Position numbers and translations under genes: made by a program
The notes under the pieces: model-generated
Databases searched by the model: none
Told to the model about the DNA's origin: nothing
The model's input: only the letters and a program-made list of their open reading frames with translations
Origin: Oreohelix idahoensis
Taxonomy: Eukaryota; Mollusca; Gastropoda; Stylommatophora; Oreohelicidae
Direction: 5' to 3'
DNA: 64,000 nucleotides
NCBI GenBank assembly: GCA_024509875.1
Contig: JAMPIV010012152.1
Coordinates: forward strand, 501,501-565,500
Shown: one piece after another, positions 25,030 to 35,529 of the stretch
How the letters are laid out: every line of letters begins with the position of its first letter
Numbering within the stretch: the stretch's first letter is position 1

Positions 25030-25612
25030 ACGTGGGAGTGAGGTGTTAGAGACATGTCTATACCAGGTCCAGCAGCGAAAGGGGAGAGTGAAGTGTTAGA
25101 GACTTGACTATAACAGGTCCAGCATCTAGAGGTGGAATTGAAGTGTTAGAGATTTGCCTTTACTAGGGCCAGAGTCTAGAGGTGGGAGTGAAGTGTTAGA
25201 GACTTGCCTATACTATGACCAGCCTCGAGAGGTGGAAGTGAAGTGTTAGAGACATGCCTTTACTAGGGCCAGCATCGAGAGGTGGGAGTGAAGGGCTAGA
25301 GACATCACTATACTAGGTCTAGCATCTAGAGGTGGGAGTGAATAGTTAGAGACTTGCCTTTACTAGGGCCAGCAGCTAGAGGTGGGTGTGCAGTGTTAGA
25401 GACTTGACTATAGTAGGACCAGCAGGGACAGGTGGCAGTGATGTGTTAGAGAAATGCCTATACTAGGGCCAGCCTCTAGAGGTGGGATTGAAGTGTTAGA
25501 GACTTGCCTATACTAGGGCCAGCATGAAAAGGTGGGAGTGAAGTGTTAGAGACTTGCCTATACTAGGATCAGCGTCGAGAGGTGGGAGTGAAGTGCTAGA
25601 GACATGGCTATA
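25030..25612 (+). repeat. 60 bp minisatellite, left arm, part 1
   Basis: About ten units of roughly 60 bp: GAAGTGTTAGAGACTTG, then CCTATACTAGGGCCAGCA, then TCTAGAGGTGGGAGT, with many variants. It continues at 26864-27172 after the solo LTR. The mirror array in the right arm spans 45598-46436 and 46626-46860. Confidence 0.92.
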
Positions 25613-26863
25613 TGTTGCGGGCATTTCTGACGGAGTTTCACACGTCAATTTATTTGTCGCATTTTTTGTTCACCCTGGTCAAATTTAGGTAACTATGTCT
25701 TAACTTTGCTGTGTCAGGTTGATTAGGGGTTATCTTCTCTTTTTGGTTCATTCATTGTGGTTGACCTTTAGGGTCAGAGATATACAGTTCTGGGCGATGT
25801 GCCATGCGCAGTAGAGAGCGCGAAAATTAGACTTCCGTGAGGGAGATTAGTCCTGGCTTCTGAGGACGAGAATGTCCATTGTATTTTGGGGAAGGAAAAT
25901 CTTCGAAGTGACTGCGTCGTCAGTTTTCCCCATTGATTTCTGTACGTCAGGAAAGACGACAGTGTTGTTATTATGTTCTGAGGATTCTTGTTAAGGTAAC
26001 ACCGACTTTTTCATTACTATGCTTTCGGTGGCAGAATTTGTTAAAGGTACCTTGCCGTGAGGACAGCTCACAGATCCTATATGCAGAACTTACATTTTGT
26101 GCTCAGGATAGCTATTTAAGACTATTGGTCTTTACATGAACAGAAGTCCAGTGACGAAGATATATATATGCTGGTATCTTAATACAAACATTATCGCAGG
26201 GTTGATGCAACCTGTTTATGAAGAGTACACAGCTGACGTCATATTTAGGCCTGTGTAATGGCCACTACTCTACAGTATGAAAAGAAGTAACTGGCGTGTT
26301 ATGCCAAGTTAAACGACGGCCCTGGTAACAGGATTACATGAGTTATGGGCTCGTCTGTTGTATGATGGAGTTAATCAGGTATCTGACGCGTTCAGTCAGG
26401 GATACCAAAGCGGCATTATGAACTGTACATTAAAGAACATACCACTATCGACTATGCCCATATGTGAATGTTTACCAGCTTTAGAATGCCTGACATGTAC
26501 CAAACGATTTCAATTAACATGATGTACATGAAGCTGTTTATATTGACTGTTCCTGTGTGATCTCACTGTTAGTGCTGTGAATAAATGTATGAACTGTTTC
26601 CAGTAGTCACAACCATTATTGGCTTTTGTACGAGTGTGACTGGGTGCACTGTATACCACATATGATCCTATACACATTCGCGTCTGCACACTCATGTCTC
26701 ACATCATCTTCAACATCGTACAAGGACCATGTATGCTGTCCGCGTGAGTGACCCAGATCTTCACGAACCATTACCCTGTTCAGGTGACATCGACATCAAC
26801 ATTTGCATCACGCATTTAAAATCAACCAACATTTCTGGTGTCCGTGAGAAAAACACCTTAACA
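25613..26863. mobile_element. Solo LTR with 5 bp TSD
   Basis: 1251 bp starting TGTTGCGGGC and ending CCTTAACA, flanked by the perfect duplication CTATA (25608-25612 and 26864-26868). The TSD lies inside one minisatellite unit, and the array resumes in phase afterwards. The right arm has nothing at the matching place, so insertion came after arm duplication. No internal coding sequence. It is not obviously the LTR of any other element in this window. Confidence 0.85.
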
Positions 26864-27172
26864 CTATACTAGGTCCAGCATGAAAAAGTGGGAGTGATAT
26901 GTTAGAGACTTGACTATACTAGGTCAAGCAGCGTGAAGTGGGAGTGAAGTGTTAGAGTCATTACTATACTAGGACCAGTATCGAGAGGTGGGAAGGAAGT
27001 GTTAGAGACTTGTCTTTACTTGGGCCAGCAGCTAGAGATGGGAGTGCAGTGTTAGAGACTTGCCTATACTAGGTCAATCACGAAGAGGTGTGAGGGAAGT
27101 GTTAGAGACTTGACTATACCAGGTCCAGCCTAGAGAGGTGGAAGCGAAGTGTTAGAGACTTGCCTACACCAT
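26864..27172 (+). repeat. 60 bp minisatellite, left arm, part 2
   Basis: Same unit as 25030-25612, about five copies. Confidence 0.9.
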
Positions 27173-27495
27173 TTTTTATGTAGTTATTTTAATTGTTGAG
27201 TGTTGTTGTATTGCGGTGGTCTTGCGTTGTTTGTTCATACAATATATATTTACAGGTAGACAATGGACATAAAAATCGATAAAAACCTGCAATATTGAGA
27301 TAAAGAGGAAAAAATAAAAATCGTTAAATTTTATAGCGGAAGCTGGTTAATGAGCATGGTCGGTGGTGTTTTTAACGGAGAGTGTATTGGTTTTTGGCTG
27401 GTGGGGGTGATGACGCATGGTTGTAACTGGTGGGCGGGGGTTTTTTTGTGTTTGTATTGTGTATGATTCGGCATTGTGTTATGTTGACTTTTTAT

Positions 27496-27712
<217 letters not shown>

Positions 27713-27843
27713 TTTACAACAGACAGACAATATAAATACCATAGTTATGCATACAATATTTATACATCATAGATAACAAAGATTTCTTAATTGTAATAAA
27801 TATTTTTAATGATCTGTCTTTTAAAAGAAGACGAAATATCAAG

Positions 27844-28320
27844 CTAAAGCGCTAGTCTCAGCCGCTTTGTAGGTCTCTGCGTCTTCGGTGGTAGATTAAA
27901 GACATCGTCCGGGTGCTTGTCTGTGGTTGCTGTAGGGGGACAAGGGTTGGTGTTAGGACACCAGCTCGGTTCTGGTGATGTTGGTTGATAACAACAAGAG
28001 TTGATGTAGTGGTCAAACGTGTTACTGGTACAAGTTGTAGGCCAGGTATCTGTGTTTGGTCCCTGTAGTCGGTCAAAATCGGCGAGGATTTCGCCCTGTA
28101 AAGCCAACAAATGTTCAAACTCAGGGCGAGTCAACGTAATGCCGGTTTTGATAGGAAACTTTAAATGTGATTCACCAAAGTATTTTCCCACGTGTAGTAA
28201 CGGCTGGTCTCGGTAAAAACTTACAGACGCGGCCTTCAGCTCACTATCCAATGGTTTAAGCATTTCATCACTTCTTTTCATGTAGACCCAGTTTGTGGGA
28301 ACAGTGGCAGGGGTAGTCAT
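27844..28320 (-). CDS. PC4-like small DNA-binding protein, left-arm copy (158 residues)
   Basis: Starts MTTPATVPTNWVYMKRSDEM, with an ATG conserved in the other arm. Residues about 35-85 (YRDQPLLHVGKYFGESHLKF, then the strand-helix segment GITLTRPEFEHLLALQGEI) resemble the PC4/p15 coactivator fold: a basic beta sheet with the KxGIxLxxxEFxxL turn, which binds single-stranded DNA. A Pro/Thr/Cys-rich linker follows, and the end is basic (KTQRPTKRLRLAL), possibly a nuclear signal. It is transcribed outward, towards the arm's end. The mirror copy at 44563-45039 is about 85% identical in protein but has an early stop. Its function in the element is unknown; an accessory replication or transcription role is inference. 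The PC4 assignment needs a profile search. Confidence 0.6.
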   Translation of the reverse strand: MTTPATVPTNWVYMKRSDEMLKPLDSELKAASVSFYRDQPLLHVGKYFGESHLKFPIKTGITLTRPEFEHLLALQGEILADFDRLQGPNTDTWPTTCTSNTFDHYINSCCYQPTSPEPSWCPNTNPCPPTATTDKHPDDVFNLPPKTQRPTKRLRLAL

Positions 28321-28985
28321 CTTCAGTGCGTTGTGAACGTGAGTGTCTGGGCGTTGGTCTCCTTAGTGTCTATTTATATCAAGGAAAACTAGTTTAATCT
28401 GGTTTTTGAAACGTGTCCAGACTTGCTGCGTGCTAACAGAGGGCTGATTAGTCGAAAAGCTGATCGATAGTTGACGCGTTGTCTAGCCGAAAACGACAGC
28501 AGAACCCGCCACATAGTACCGCCAGCGGAAATATTAGATCAATAATGGCGGGCGTGGGTTAGTAGGTAGGTTGTATCGTGATGTTATTTTAATTATTGTG
28601 TGTTATTGTAGTGTATTGTTTCTTTATACAACATATTTTACAACGGTTATACAATATATATTCGGACACCATAGACAAATATAACAAATACCAAGGTTTA
28701 TAAATAGAAGTATATATTGCAAGACAAAGTATGAATCCAACTATGCTTTTGATGTAAAAATATGACAGGGAATTTTCGTTTGTTGGGTGAATGTAATTAC
28801 ATATTGATACGGATTCTGGGCCACGGGGTAGTTTTCTTTATTATTTATATTATAACATGAGTAATAAGTTTACTCATTCCCAATGTCCATCTAGTGGTAT
28901 GTAAGTGACCCCGCACACAGCCGTATTCTCCAACATAAAAATACTGTCAAAGGCCAGGCTGGACAAGGTCAAATAGACAGTTTTA

Positions 28986-29213
28986 TTGAACACAACGAGG
29001 CTCCGTAGAGATATATCTCATATGCTGACTAGATTATGGCGGCATCTAGCCAGTTCTTACTATCGCTGTACAGGCTGCAACCGGAACAATGTCGAGGCCA
29101 TTTTCATCCATTGTAATAAAACTCAACATGCACGTGCTTTTACCACTAAGTACGAAAATCGATCGTTGGTAGGCGCTCGCGACGAAACCATTGATCGTAT
29201 GTATACTTTATAA
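28986..29213 (+). CDS. Conserved short ORF in palindrome arm (75 residues)
   Basis: Begins MNTTRLRRDISHMLTRLWRH and contains a CxxC (YRCTGCNRNN) and a later Cys and His (IHCNKTQHARAF). The right-arm copy at 43671-43898 keeps the frame, with four replacements in 75 residues. That conservation could simply reflect arm similarity. It points towards the palindrome centre. No family recognised; it may be an exon or chance. Confidence 0.3.
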   Translation: MNTTRLRRDISHMLTRLWRHLASSYYRCTGCNRNNVEAIFIHCNKTQHARAFTTKYENRSLVGARDETIDRMYTL

Positions 29214-29240
29214 AATTCCGTAGCATAGAGGTCTTTCTCG

Positions 29241-30288
29241 TTGCTTTTTGTTTGTTTGTTTGATTTCCTGTCTTTATTTACTTCAGAGTTCACTTTTATT
29301 GTGTCCTTGCTGGTTTTAATTTTGTCCTTAATTTCTGTGGCCTTTAGACCGGGGCTTTTGTTCCTTTTATTTTCTGTACGTTTTGATGTTCCTTCCTTAG
29401 TATGTTTTTTCTGTTGTTTTGCGCCAAGCTTTTCCCGACCCTGACTGCAATCTGGTTAGCATTATGTTGGACTTATTTGCTCTTATTGTGCTACAAATAG
29501 GTTGTTGTATATCAGTTGTCTTTACTCTTTTTTAAAATATTGTCTAATTCCTCTATATTTATTTTATACCTTTCACCGATGACTTACAATTAGTATTTAT
29601 GCTCTATCTATGCCTAATGCTAAATTAACACAAGACAAGCTATTAATATTTTTTTAATATATAAATATTAAATTATGTTTAGATATCAATAGTTAAAAGC
29701 TGACTAGGCCTACTACAAAGCTAGTACATTTGAATTAAATTTAACTTTGTTCAAGCGCGTGCTCACGCATGAAATCTCCTGTATCGACGCTCGTGACGTC
29801 GACATTTTTGAAAATGAGCGACATTTCTGACAGTCAATCGCGAGCTTACCTTCACTAGTTATGAAACCAGATCGATAGAGGGTGACGTCAAGACTAAATA
29901 TAGCTATCTAGAAAAGCGTAATACAATTCTAACATGCAGACTTTTGCGTATTGGTAGACGAAAAAGCCTATCTGCAACGGGTTTTACCTTTGTAAGACTA
30001 ACCCTGCTACTTATTTCTGTTCACTTCATTGCAGACAAGCTCAAAACACAAGAGATCAATAGCAGAAAGTTATAAAAGAAGCATTCCTTCATTCGCTTGT
30101 TAGAACCCACGTGACTTAAGGTTTCACTTTTTTACATGTGCGGCATCTGGTGATAGGTTTTATAATGTCTCACAATCGTACCAAACATGCGGCGACCAAG
30201 GAAATTTAGTACAATAAATAAATGTAACTAAGTATTTGTTCCAGTTAACAAATGGTTATCAACGTTTTTGTCCTACAATTTTCAAACT
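29241..30288. other. Arm sequence without recognised genes
   Basis: Contains a hydrophobic 67-residue frame at 29241-29444, mirrored at 43440-43643. The mirrored remainder lies at 32490-33124 and 43229-43440. Nothing assignable. Confidence 0.35.
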
Positions 30289-30399
30289 TTAGTGAAAATT
30301 TTTCTTCCATTCAGCAAAGATGGTCCCAAAATTTCTTCCAGTTCTGCTCAAAGGTTCCAACCTGTAGGTAAATAGATCAGCTGTCAAATACTTCTTTAA

Positions 30400-30800
30400 A
30401 TTTTTCTTTAAATATTTCTTGCAGTTTTCCAAACTTTTCATTAAATTTTTTTTCATTATATATTTTTTTCTGTTGTCAGTACTTGACAATGCAAATAACT
30501 CTTGCAGCTGTCAAAAATTTCTTCCACTTGTCAAATATTTATGCAAATATTTCTTCCACTTGGCAGATATTTTTTCCCGATTGTCAAATTTTTGTTCCAC
30601 TTGTCAAATATTTCTGCAAATATTTTGCCAGTTGTCAAATTTTTGTTCCACTTGTCAAATATTTCTTCAAGTTTTTTTCCACTATTCAAATATTTCTTCA
30701 AATATTTCTTCCACTTGTCAAATTTTTCTTCAAATGTTTTGTCAGTTGTCAAATTTTTTTCCACTTGTCAAATATTTCTTAAAATAGTTCTTCTAGTCGC
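30400..30800. repeat. Degenerate tandem repeat, left arm
   Basis: Irregular units of about 24-36 bp built from CTTCCACTTGTCAAATATTT and CTTCAAATGTTTTGCCAGTT. The mirror set is at 31960-32300. Long open frames through it on both strands are by-products of the repeat. Confidence 0.85.
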
Positions 30801-30850
30801 CAAACATTTCTTCAAAGGCGACCATCTTTCATGTGGCGGATATGGACAAG

Positions 30851-31201
30851 TCAGCGTAATCTTCCCTGTCTCAGCCGGGTATACAAGCTTTGAAGGCCAG
30901 CACGTGACAACACCTCGACATTTGGCACTTTATATTTCCACGAAATGCCGAGGAGGTGGCGCAGACATGGTAGATGGAAGGTATTGAGCCTTCTTTCTGG
31001 CTTAGTATAGAGTGTCCAGGTCTCACTGACATATAGAAGTGTGCTGGTGATGCAGGTATTATATACCGCAGCTTTGGTCTTCGTTGTGAGTTTGGAGTTT
31101 CCCCAAACACGTGATGTGAGGTGGGTAAAGGTACCTGCAGCTTTGTTAATGAAACTATCAATTTCGGTGTCCAGAGAGAGTTTGTCATTGATGATATACA
31201 C
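30851..31201 (-). pseudogene. LINE reverse transcriptase C-terminal fragment, left arm
   Basis: Minus-strand frame with the typical post-RT region of animal LINE proteins: LSLDTEIDSFINKAAGTFTH, RVWGNSKLTTKTKAAVYN, TLLYVSETWTLY, RRLNTFHLPCLRHLLGISW and LQSLYTRLRQGRLR. The RT catalytic core is missing. The same fragment is present in mirror orientation at 31529-31897, so it was captured before or during formation of the palindrome. It differs from the LINE at 20700-24468. Confidence 0.85.
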
Positions 31202-31291
31202 AAGGTATGTGTGATGAACGTGGTGCTAAGTCGGCCGGCGTGATGATGGGTCAGCATCACGGCGACCGCCTTAACGGGAGCCCCGATCAGA

Positions 31292-31458
31292 TGGTGGATC
31301 AAAATGTAGAGCAATACAAACATTTGATGTCTTATCCGTTTACTGTGACAGGCTCCATATTTTGAGAATCCCTGCATCCACTCCAGATCTTCGTCAAGGT
31401 CCGCGGATGCGCTATTTTTAATGTGCAGCGGCTTGTTTTTTCCCGAAAACATACTATC
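31292..31458. other. Central spacer of the giant palindrome
   Basis: 167 unique bases between the arms; the mirrored sequence stops at ATCAGAT and resumes at ATCTGAT. On the minus strand it extends an open frame (start at 31452, MFSGKNKPLHIKNSASADLD) with no recognised motif. Unique spacers of this kind normally mark the loop of a fold-back element. Confidence 0.8.
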
Positions 31459-31528
31459 TGATCGGGGCTCCCGTTAATGCGGTCGCCGTGATGCTGACCC
31501 ATCATCACGCCGGCCGACTTAACACCAC

Positions 31529-31897
31529 GTGCATCACACCTACCTTGTGTATATCATCAATGACAAACTCTCTCTGGACATCGAAATGTATAGCTTCATT
31601 AACAAAGCTGCAGCTACCTTTACCCACCTCACGTCACGTGTTTGGGGAAACTCCAAACTCACAACGAAGACCAAAGCTGCGGTATATAACACCTGCATCA
31701 CCAGCACACTTCTATATGTCAGTGAGACCTGGACACTCTATACTAAGCCAGAAAGAAGGCTCAATACCTTCCATCTACCATGTCTGCGCCACCTCCTCGG
31801 CATTTCATGGAAATATAAAGTGCCAAATGTCGAGGTGTTGTCACGTGCTGGCCTTCAAAGCTTGTATACCCGGCTGAGACAGGGAAGATTACGCTGA
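31529..31897 (+). pseudogene. LINE reverse transcriptase C-terminal fragment, right arm
   Basis: Mirror copy of 30851-31201, with changes such as LDIEMYSF for LDTEIDSF. It carries the same post-RT blocks and no catalytic core. The DNA just beyond (RHMKDGRL) belongs to the same LINE tail, before the tandem repeat begins. Confidence 0.83.
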
Positions 31898-31959
31898 CTT
31901 GTCCATATCCGCCACATGAAAGATGGTCGCCTTTGAAGAAATGTTTGGCGACTAGCAGA

Positions 31960-32300
31960 AATATTTTAAGAAATATTTGACAAGTGGAAAAAATTTGACA
32001 ACTGGCAAAACACTTGAAGAAAAATTTGACAAGTGGAAGAAATATTTGAAGAAATATTTGACAAGTGGAAAAAAAATTTGACAACTGGCAAAACATTTGC
32101 AGAAATATTTGACAAATTGAAAAAAAATTTGACAAGCGGGAAAAAATTTGAAGAAAAATTTGACCAGTGTAACAAACATTTGAAGAAATATTTTGACAAG
32201 TGGAAAAAAAAATTTTACAACTCGCAAAACATTTGCAGAAATATTTGACAAGTGGAAGAAATTTTTGACAGCTGCAAGAGCTATTTGCATTGTCAAGTAC
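31960..32300. repeat. Degenerate tandem repeat, right arm
   Basis: Mirror of 30400-30800, with units such as GACAAGTGGAAGAAATATTT. Confidence 0.85.
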
Positions 32301-33124
32301 TGACAACAGGAAAAAATATTTAATGAAAAAATATTTAATGAAAAAATTGGAAAACTGCAAGAAATATTTAAAGAAACATTTAAAGAAGTATTTGACAGCT
32401 GATCTATTTACCTACAGGTTGGTACCTTTGAGCAGAACTGGGAGAAATTTTGGGACCATCTTTGCTGAATGGAAGAAACATTTTCACTAAAGTTTGAAAA
32501 TTGAAGGACAAAAACGTAGATAACCATTTGATAACTGGAACAAATACTTAGTTACATTTATTTAGTGTACTAAATTTCCGTGGTCGCCGCATGTTTGATA
32601 CGATTGGGAGACATTATAAAACCTATCATCAGATGCCGTACGTGTAAAAAAAGTGAAACCTTAAGTCACGGATGTTCGAACACACGAATGAAGGAATGCT
32701 TCTTTTATAAATTTCTACTATCGATCTCTTGTGTTTTGAGCTTGTCTGCAATGAAGTGAACAGAAATAAGTAGCAGGGTTAGTCTTACAAAGGTAAAACC
32801 CGTTGCAGATAGGCTTTTTCGTCTACCAATACGCAAAAGTCTGCATGTTAGAATTTTATTACGCTTTTCTAGATAGCTATATTTAGTCCTGACGTCACCC
32901 TCTATCGATCTGGTTTCATAACTAGTGAGGGTAAGCTCGCGTTTGACTGTCAGAAATGCCGCTTATTTTCAAAAATGTCGACGTCACGAGCGTCGATACA
33001 GAAGATTTCATGCGTGAGCACGCGCGTGAACAAAGTTAAATTTAATTCAAATGTACTAGCTTTATAGTAGGCCTAGTCAGCTTTTAACTATTGATATCTA
33101 AACATAATTTAAAATTTATATATT

Positions 33125-34515
33125 TGATAAGGGTGGATTTAGGCTGACGACCACTTGCCACCCCTATCGACACCTGGTATTAAAGTGCAAGATGTAGGTG
33201 TCTTCTCTGATTTAGGATGTTGCTGTGTATGTTGCAGTAGAACAGTTCACAGGGTACAACACAGGCAACATGACGTGCAGAGTCATAGAAAATGGTAACT
33301 TCGCTTTAGGTTTATACCATTTATTGCACGCCACAAAACAGTCATGATATTTATGTCATCACCAACATAGTTCAACGAATGCAGCATTCAAAATCATATT
33401 AGCTGATAGTCATGTAGGATTCAATACTCCATAGTTGTATTGTAAACAAATAGCTTCTGTATATTCGATATCATAAAGTTCTAGTTTGTGAAGCTGTATA
33501 AATAATATATATGTATAACTTCTGCAACAGTGTCAGCTGCAGATCATCAATATTCATAGACAATAATAAATGCTCCCTTCCTGATGCTAGCAGATCAGAT
33601 GTATACAATAAGTCCGTTTACTGTCTGCTCGTGAATAGCATACATGGAATACAGGTCAAACCGACCTTTATAACATTCCTAAGTCTAACCATCTGACTTG
33701 GACGTGATCTCTGATATAACGAATCCTGGAACACAGACAATAGTCTTGTTGGTCTAGAGCGACCCATATATATATATATAACTAGTTCAGGTATAAAGAT
33801 ACCGGTGGCGAAAATCCTAGTCAAAGTACCTCTCCATTTTGAATCACACAGGCGAGCAAGGAGCGACAAAATGACGAACTTCTAGATGATAGCAAAAAAA
33901 TTCGATACAAGAGGAATTACCTTTCTTCGGAAATCAACCACGAACATATGCCTCCAGGCAGGCTTGAATAATACTGGGAAATAGTCTAGTTAGCTAACTA
34001 ACTCACAAAGACAACGTATTTCCCTCAGAAAATCACAAGACGCAGATTGCGTCCGCTCGCTACTCAGACCATTTCTAAACTCCCCCAGCTGGGCGGAACA
34101 CACCAAACGAACTACAAGTTTAGACATGCGCAGAACTCCAATATCTGAGTCGCCGTTCACATAATACGATTCTAAGAACATTCGAGATAAAAGTCTTACA
34201 CAGTCGCGCCTTTTATGGTCATGAACAGAAGCGTTAAGACAGGTTTCAGACATCTACAACAGTTGACTGATACTACCAAATAAGGAGATATGGTCACGCT
34301 TCGTTCAAGAAATTATAGACCGAACGTGTCTCTATACAAGAGAAGGCAAACTCCTAAAAAAAATTGTAGTCTCGATATCTCGGATTATGTCCCTTTGACT
34401 GTAAAAACATAATACACATTTCAGTCAAAAAATGATCATACATACGAAAAATGATTATACACACGAAAAATTATTATACAAAGACTTTGGAAAAAGTAAT
34501 TATTTGTGCGTAACA
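33125..34515 (-). repeat. 3' LTR of the Gmr1-like element
   Basis: 1391 bp; in plus orientation it starts TGATAAGGG and ends GCGTAACA. The inner (TA)n at 33768 is shorter than in the partner LTR. Open frames inside it (33511-33869, 33990-34253) are shared by both LTRs and show no motif. Confidence 0.94.
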
Positions 34516-35218
34516 TTACCGCACCCTCCCGGGAAAAAAAAATGAAACATTTTTTTTAAAATCCTGGAGCCGGAAAAATCTAGGCTCCTAACGCACGTAT
34601 GATGCGCAGATATATACCTAACAAACTAGCTCAACGCATGGAGCGAAACTGAGATCATATCTCAGGTCCTTAGAGAAAAAAATTATCTAAGTATTCGCGT
34701 ATATATTCCAGGAAGGTGCCACCAACACACGCCACAATGATGGCAACATCATAATAAACGTCAAATTACTCTCATACCAATATATGAAATTAAATATATT
34801 ATTACGATATTATACAATGTGTTGCGCAAATAGCGGTTTAATATACTAATATACCTCACTATATTATTACATTATATAATGCATTAGTAATTAATAACTA
34901 ATACAATGTTGTTCTTTGTTGACATAAACAAGCAATAGAAGATGTGGACATCATCCGCTCCCAATCTAGGACAGGACTTGATATCCTCAAAGTTCCACAA
35001 TGGATATAATCTCGCAGACTTCAATGATGTGCTGCGAAAATATCAATAACACCAATCTTAAAGACAACTGGTAAATCTGGTAAATCTAAATGTGGCCGAG
35101 TGATCTTTTGGCCCGTATATCACTAACTAAGCCTTCTTAGATAATTACATGGTACAATGTTATAAATTCCCCCCCAAAAAGGGAGAAAAAATCTACTAAC
35201 ATGTCATTATAATATTGG

Positions 35219-35472
35219 GGAGCCGCGCTAGCGTAGTGGTTACCACACCGCTTCTTTTGGCCCCAGGATCAAACCCGGGTGATATCACATAACTAAGCGA
35301 CCGGGATTTGTAGATAACTCGAGACCTGGCGAGGACATGGTAAGGAGTGTCGTCGACCAGTTATAAATTCCCCCCCCAGCTGTAAACCTCCGAAATCGGA
35401 GAGTATTTGCCTGAATGGCGAGGGAAAAAGAAAAAAAGGGATACTCACTACTAGATTTCGCCTCGAGTATTA
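35219..35472 (+). repeat. tRNA-derived SINE inside the Gmr1-like element
   Basis: The head GGAGCCGCGCTAGCGTAGTG with GGTTACCACACCGC resembles a tRNA with an A box, and GGATCAAACCCGG is B-box-like. The tail part has CTCCGAAATCGGAGAGTATT and TGCCTGAATGGCGAGGG. It is flanked by a 16 bp duplication, GTCATTATAATATTGG (35203-35218 and 35473-35488). A longer copy of the family is at 48326-48683 on the other strand. It lies downstream of the pol stop, so it does not disturb the polyprotein. Confidence 0.92.
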
Positions 35473-35529
35473 GTCATTATAATATTGGACTGTATATCAG
35501 GAAATATATATATATATATGACAGAAGAA

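Larger units (their letters stand above)
31459..33124. repeat. Right arm of the giant palindrome, inner section
   Basis: Reverse complement of about 29670-31291. It holds the mirrored LINE fragment and degenerate tandem repeat. It is cut at 33124 by the Gmr1-like element and resumes at 43229. Confidence 0.87.

Noticed and set aside
25030..25612. CRISPR-like array (regular 60 bp repeats)
   Set aside because: Whole units repeat without unique spacers and the context is eukaryotic; it is a minisatellite.
30289..32490. Overlapping Phe/Lys-rich ORFs on both strands near the palindrome centre
   Set aside because: By-products of the degenerate CTTCCACTTGTCAAAT tandem repeat and the mirrored LINE fragment.
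33511..34253. Genes within the Gmr1-like LTR (repeated at 42212-42961)
   Set aside because: Open in both LTR copies because the copies are near-identical; no motif and short.
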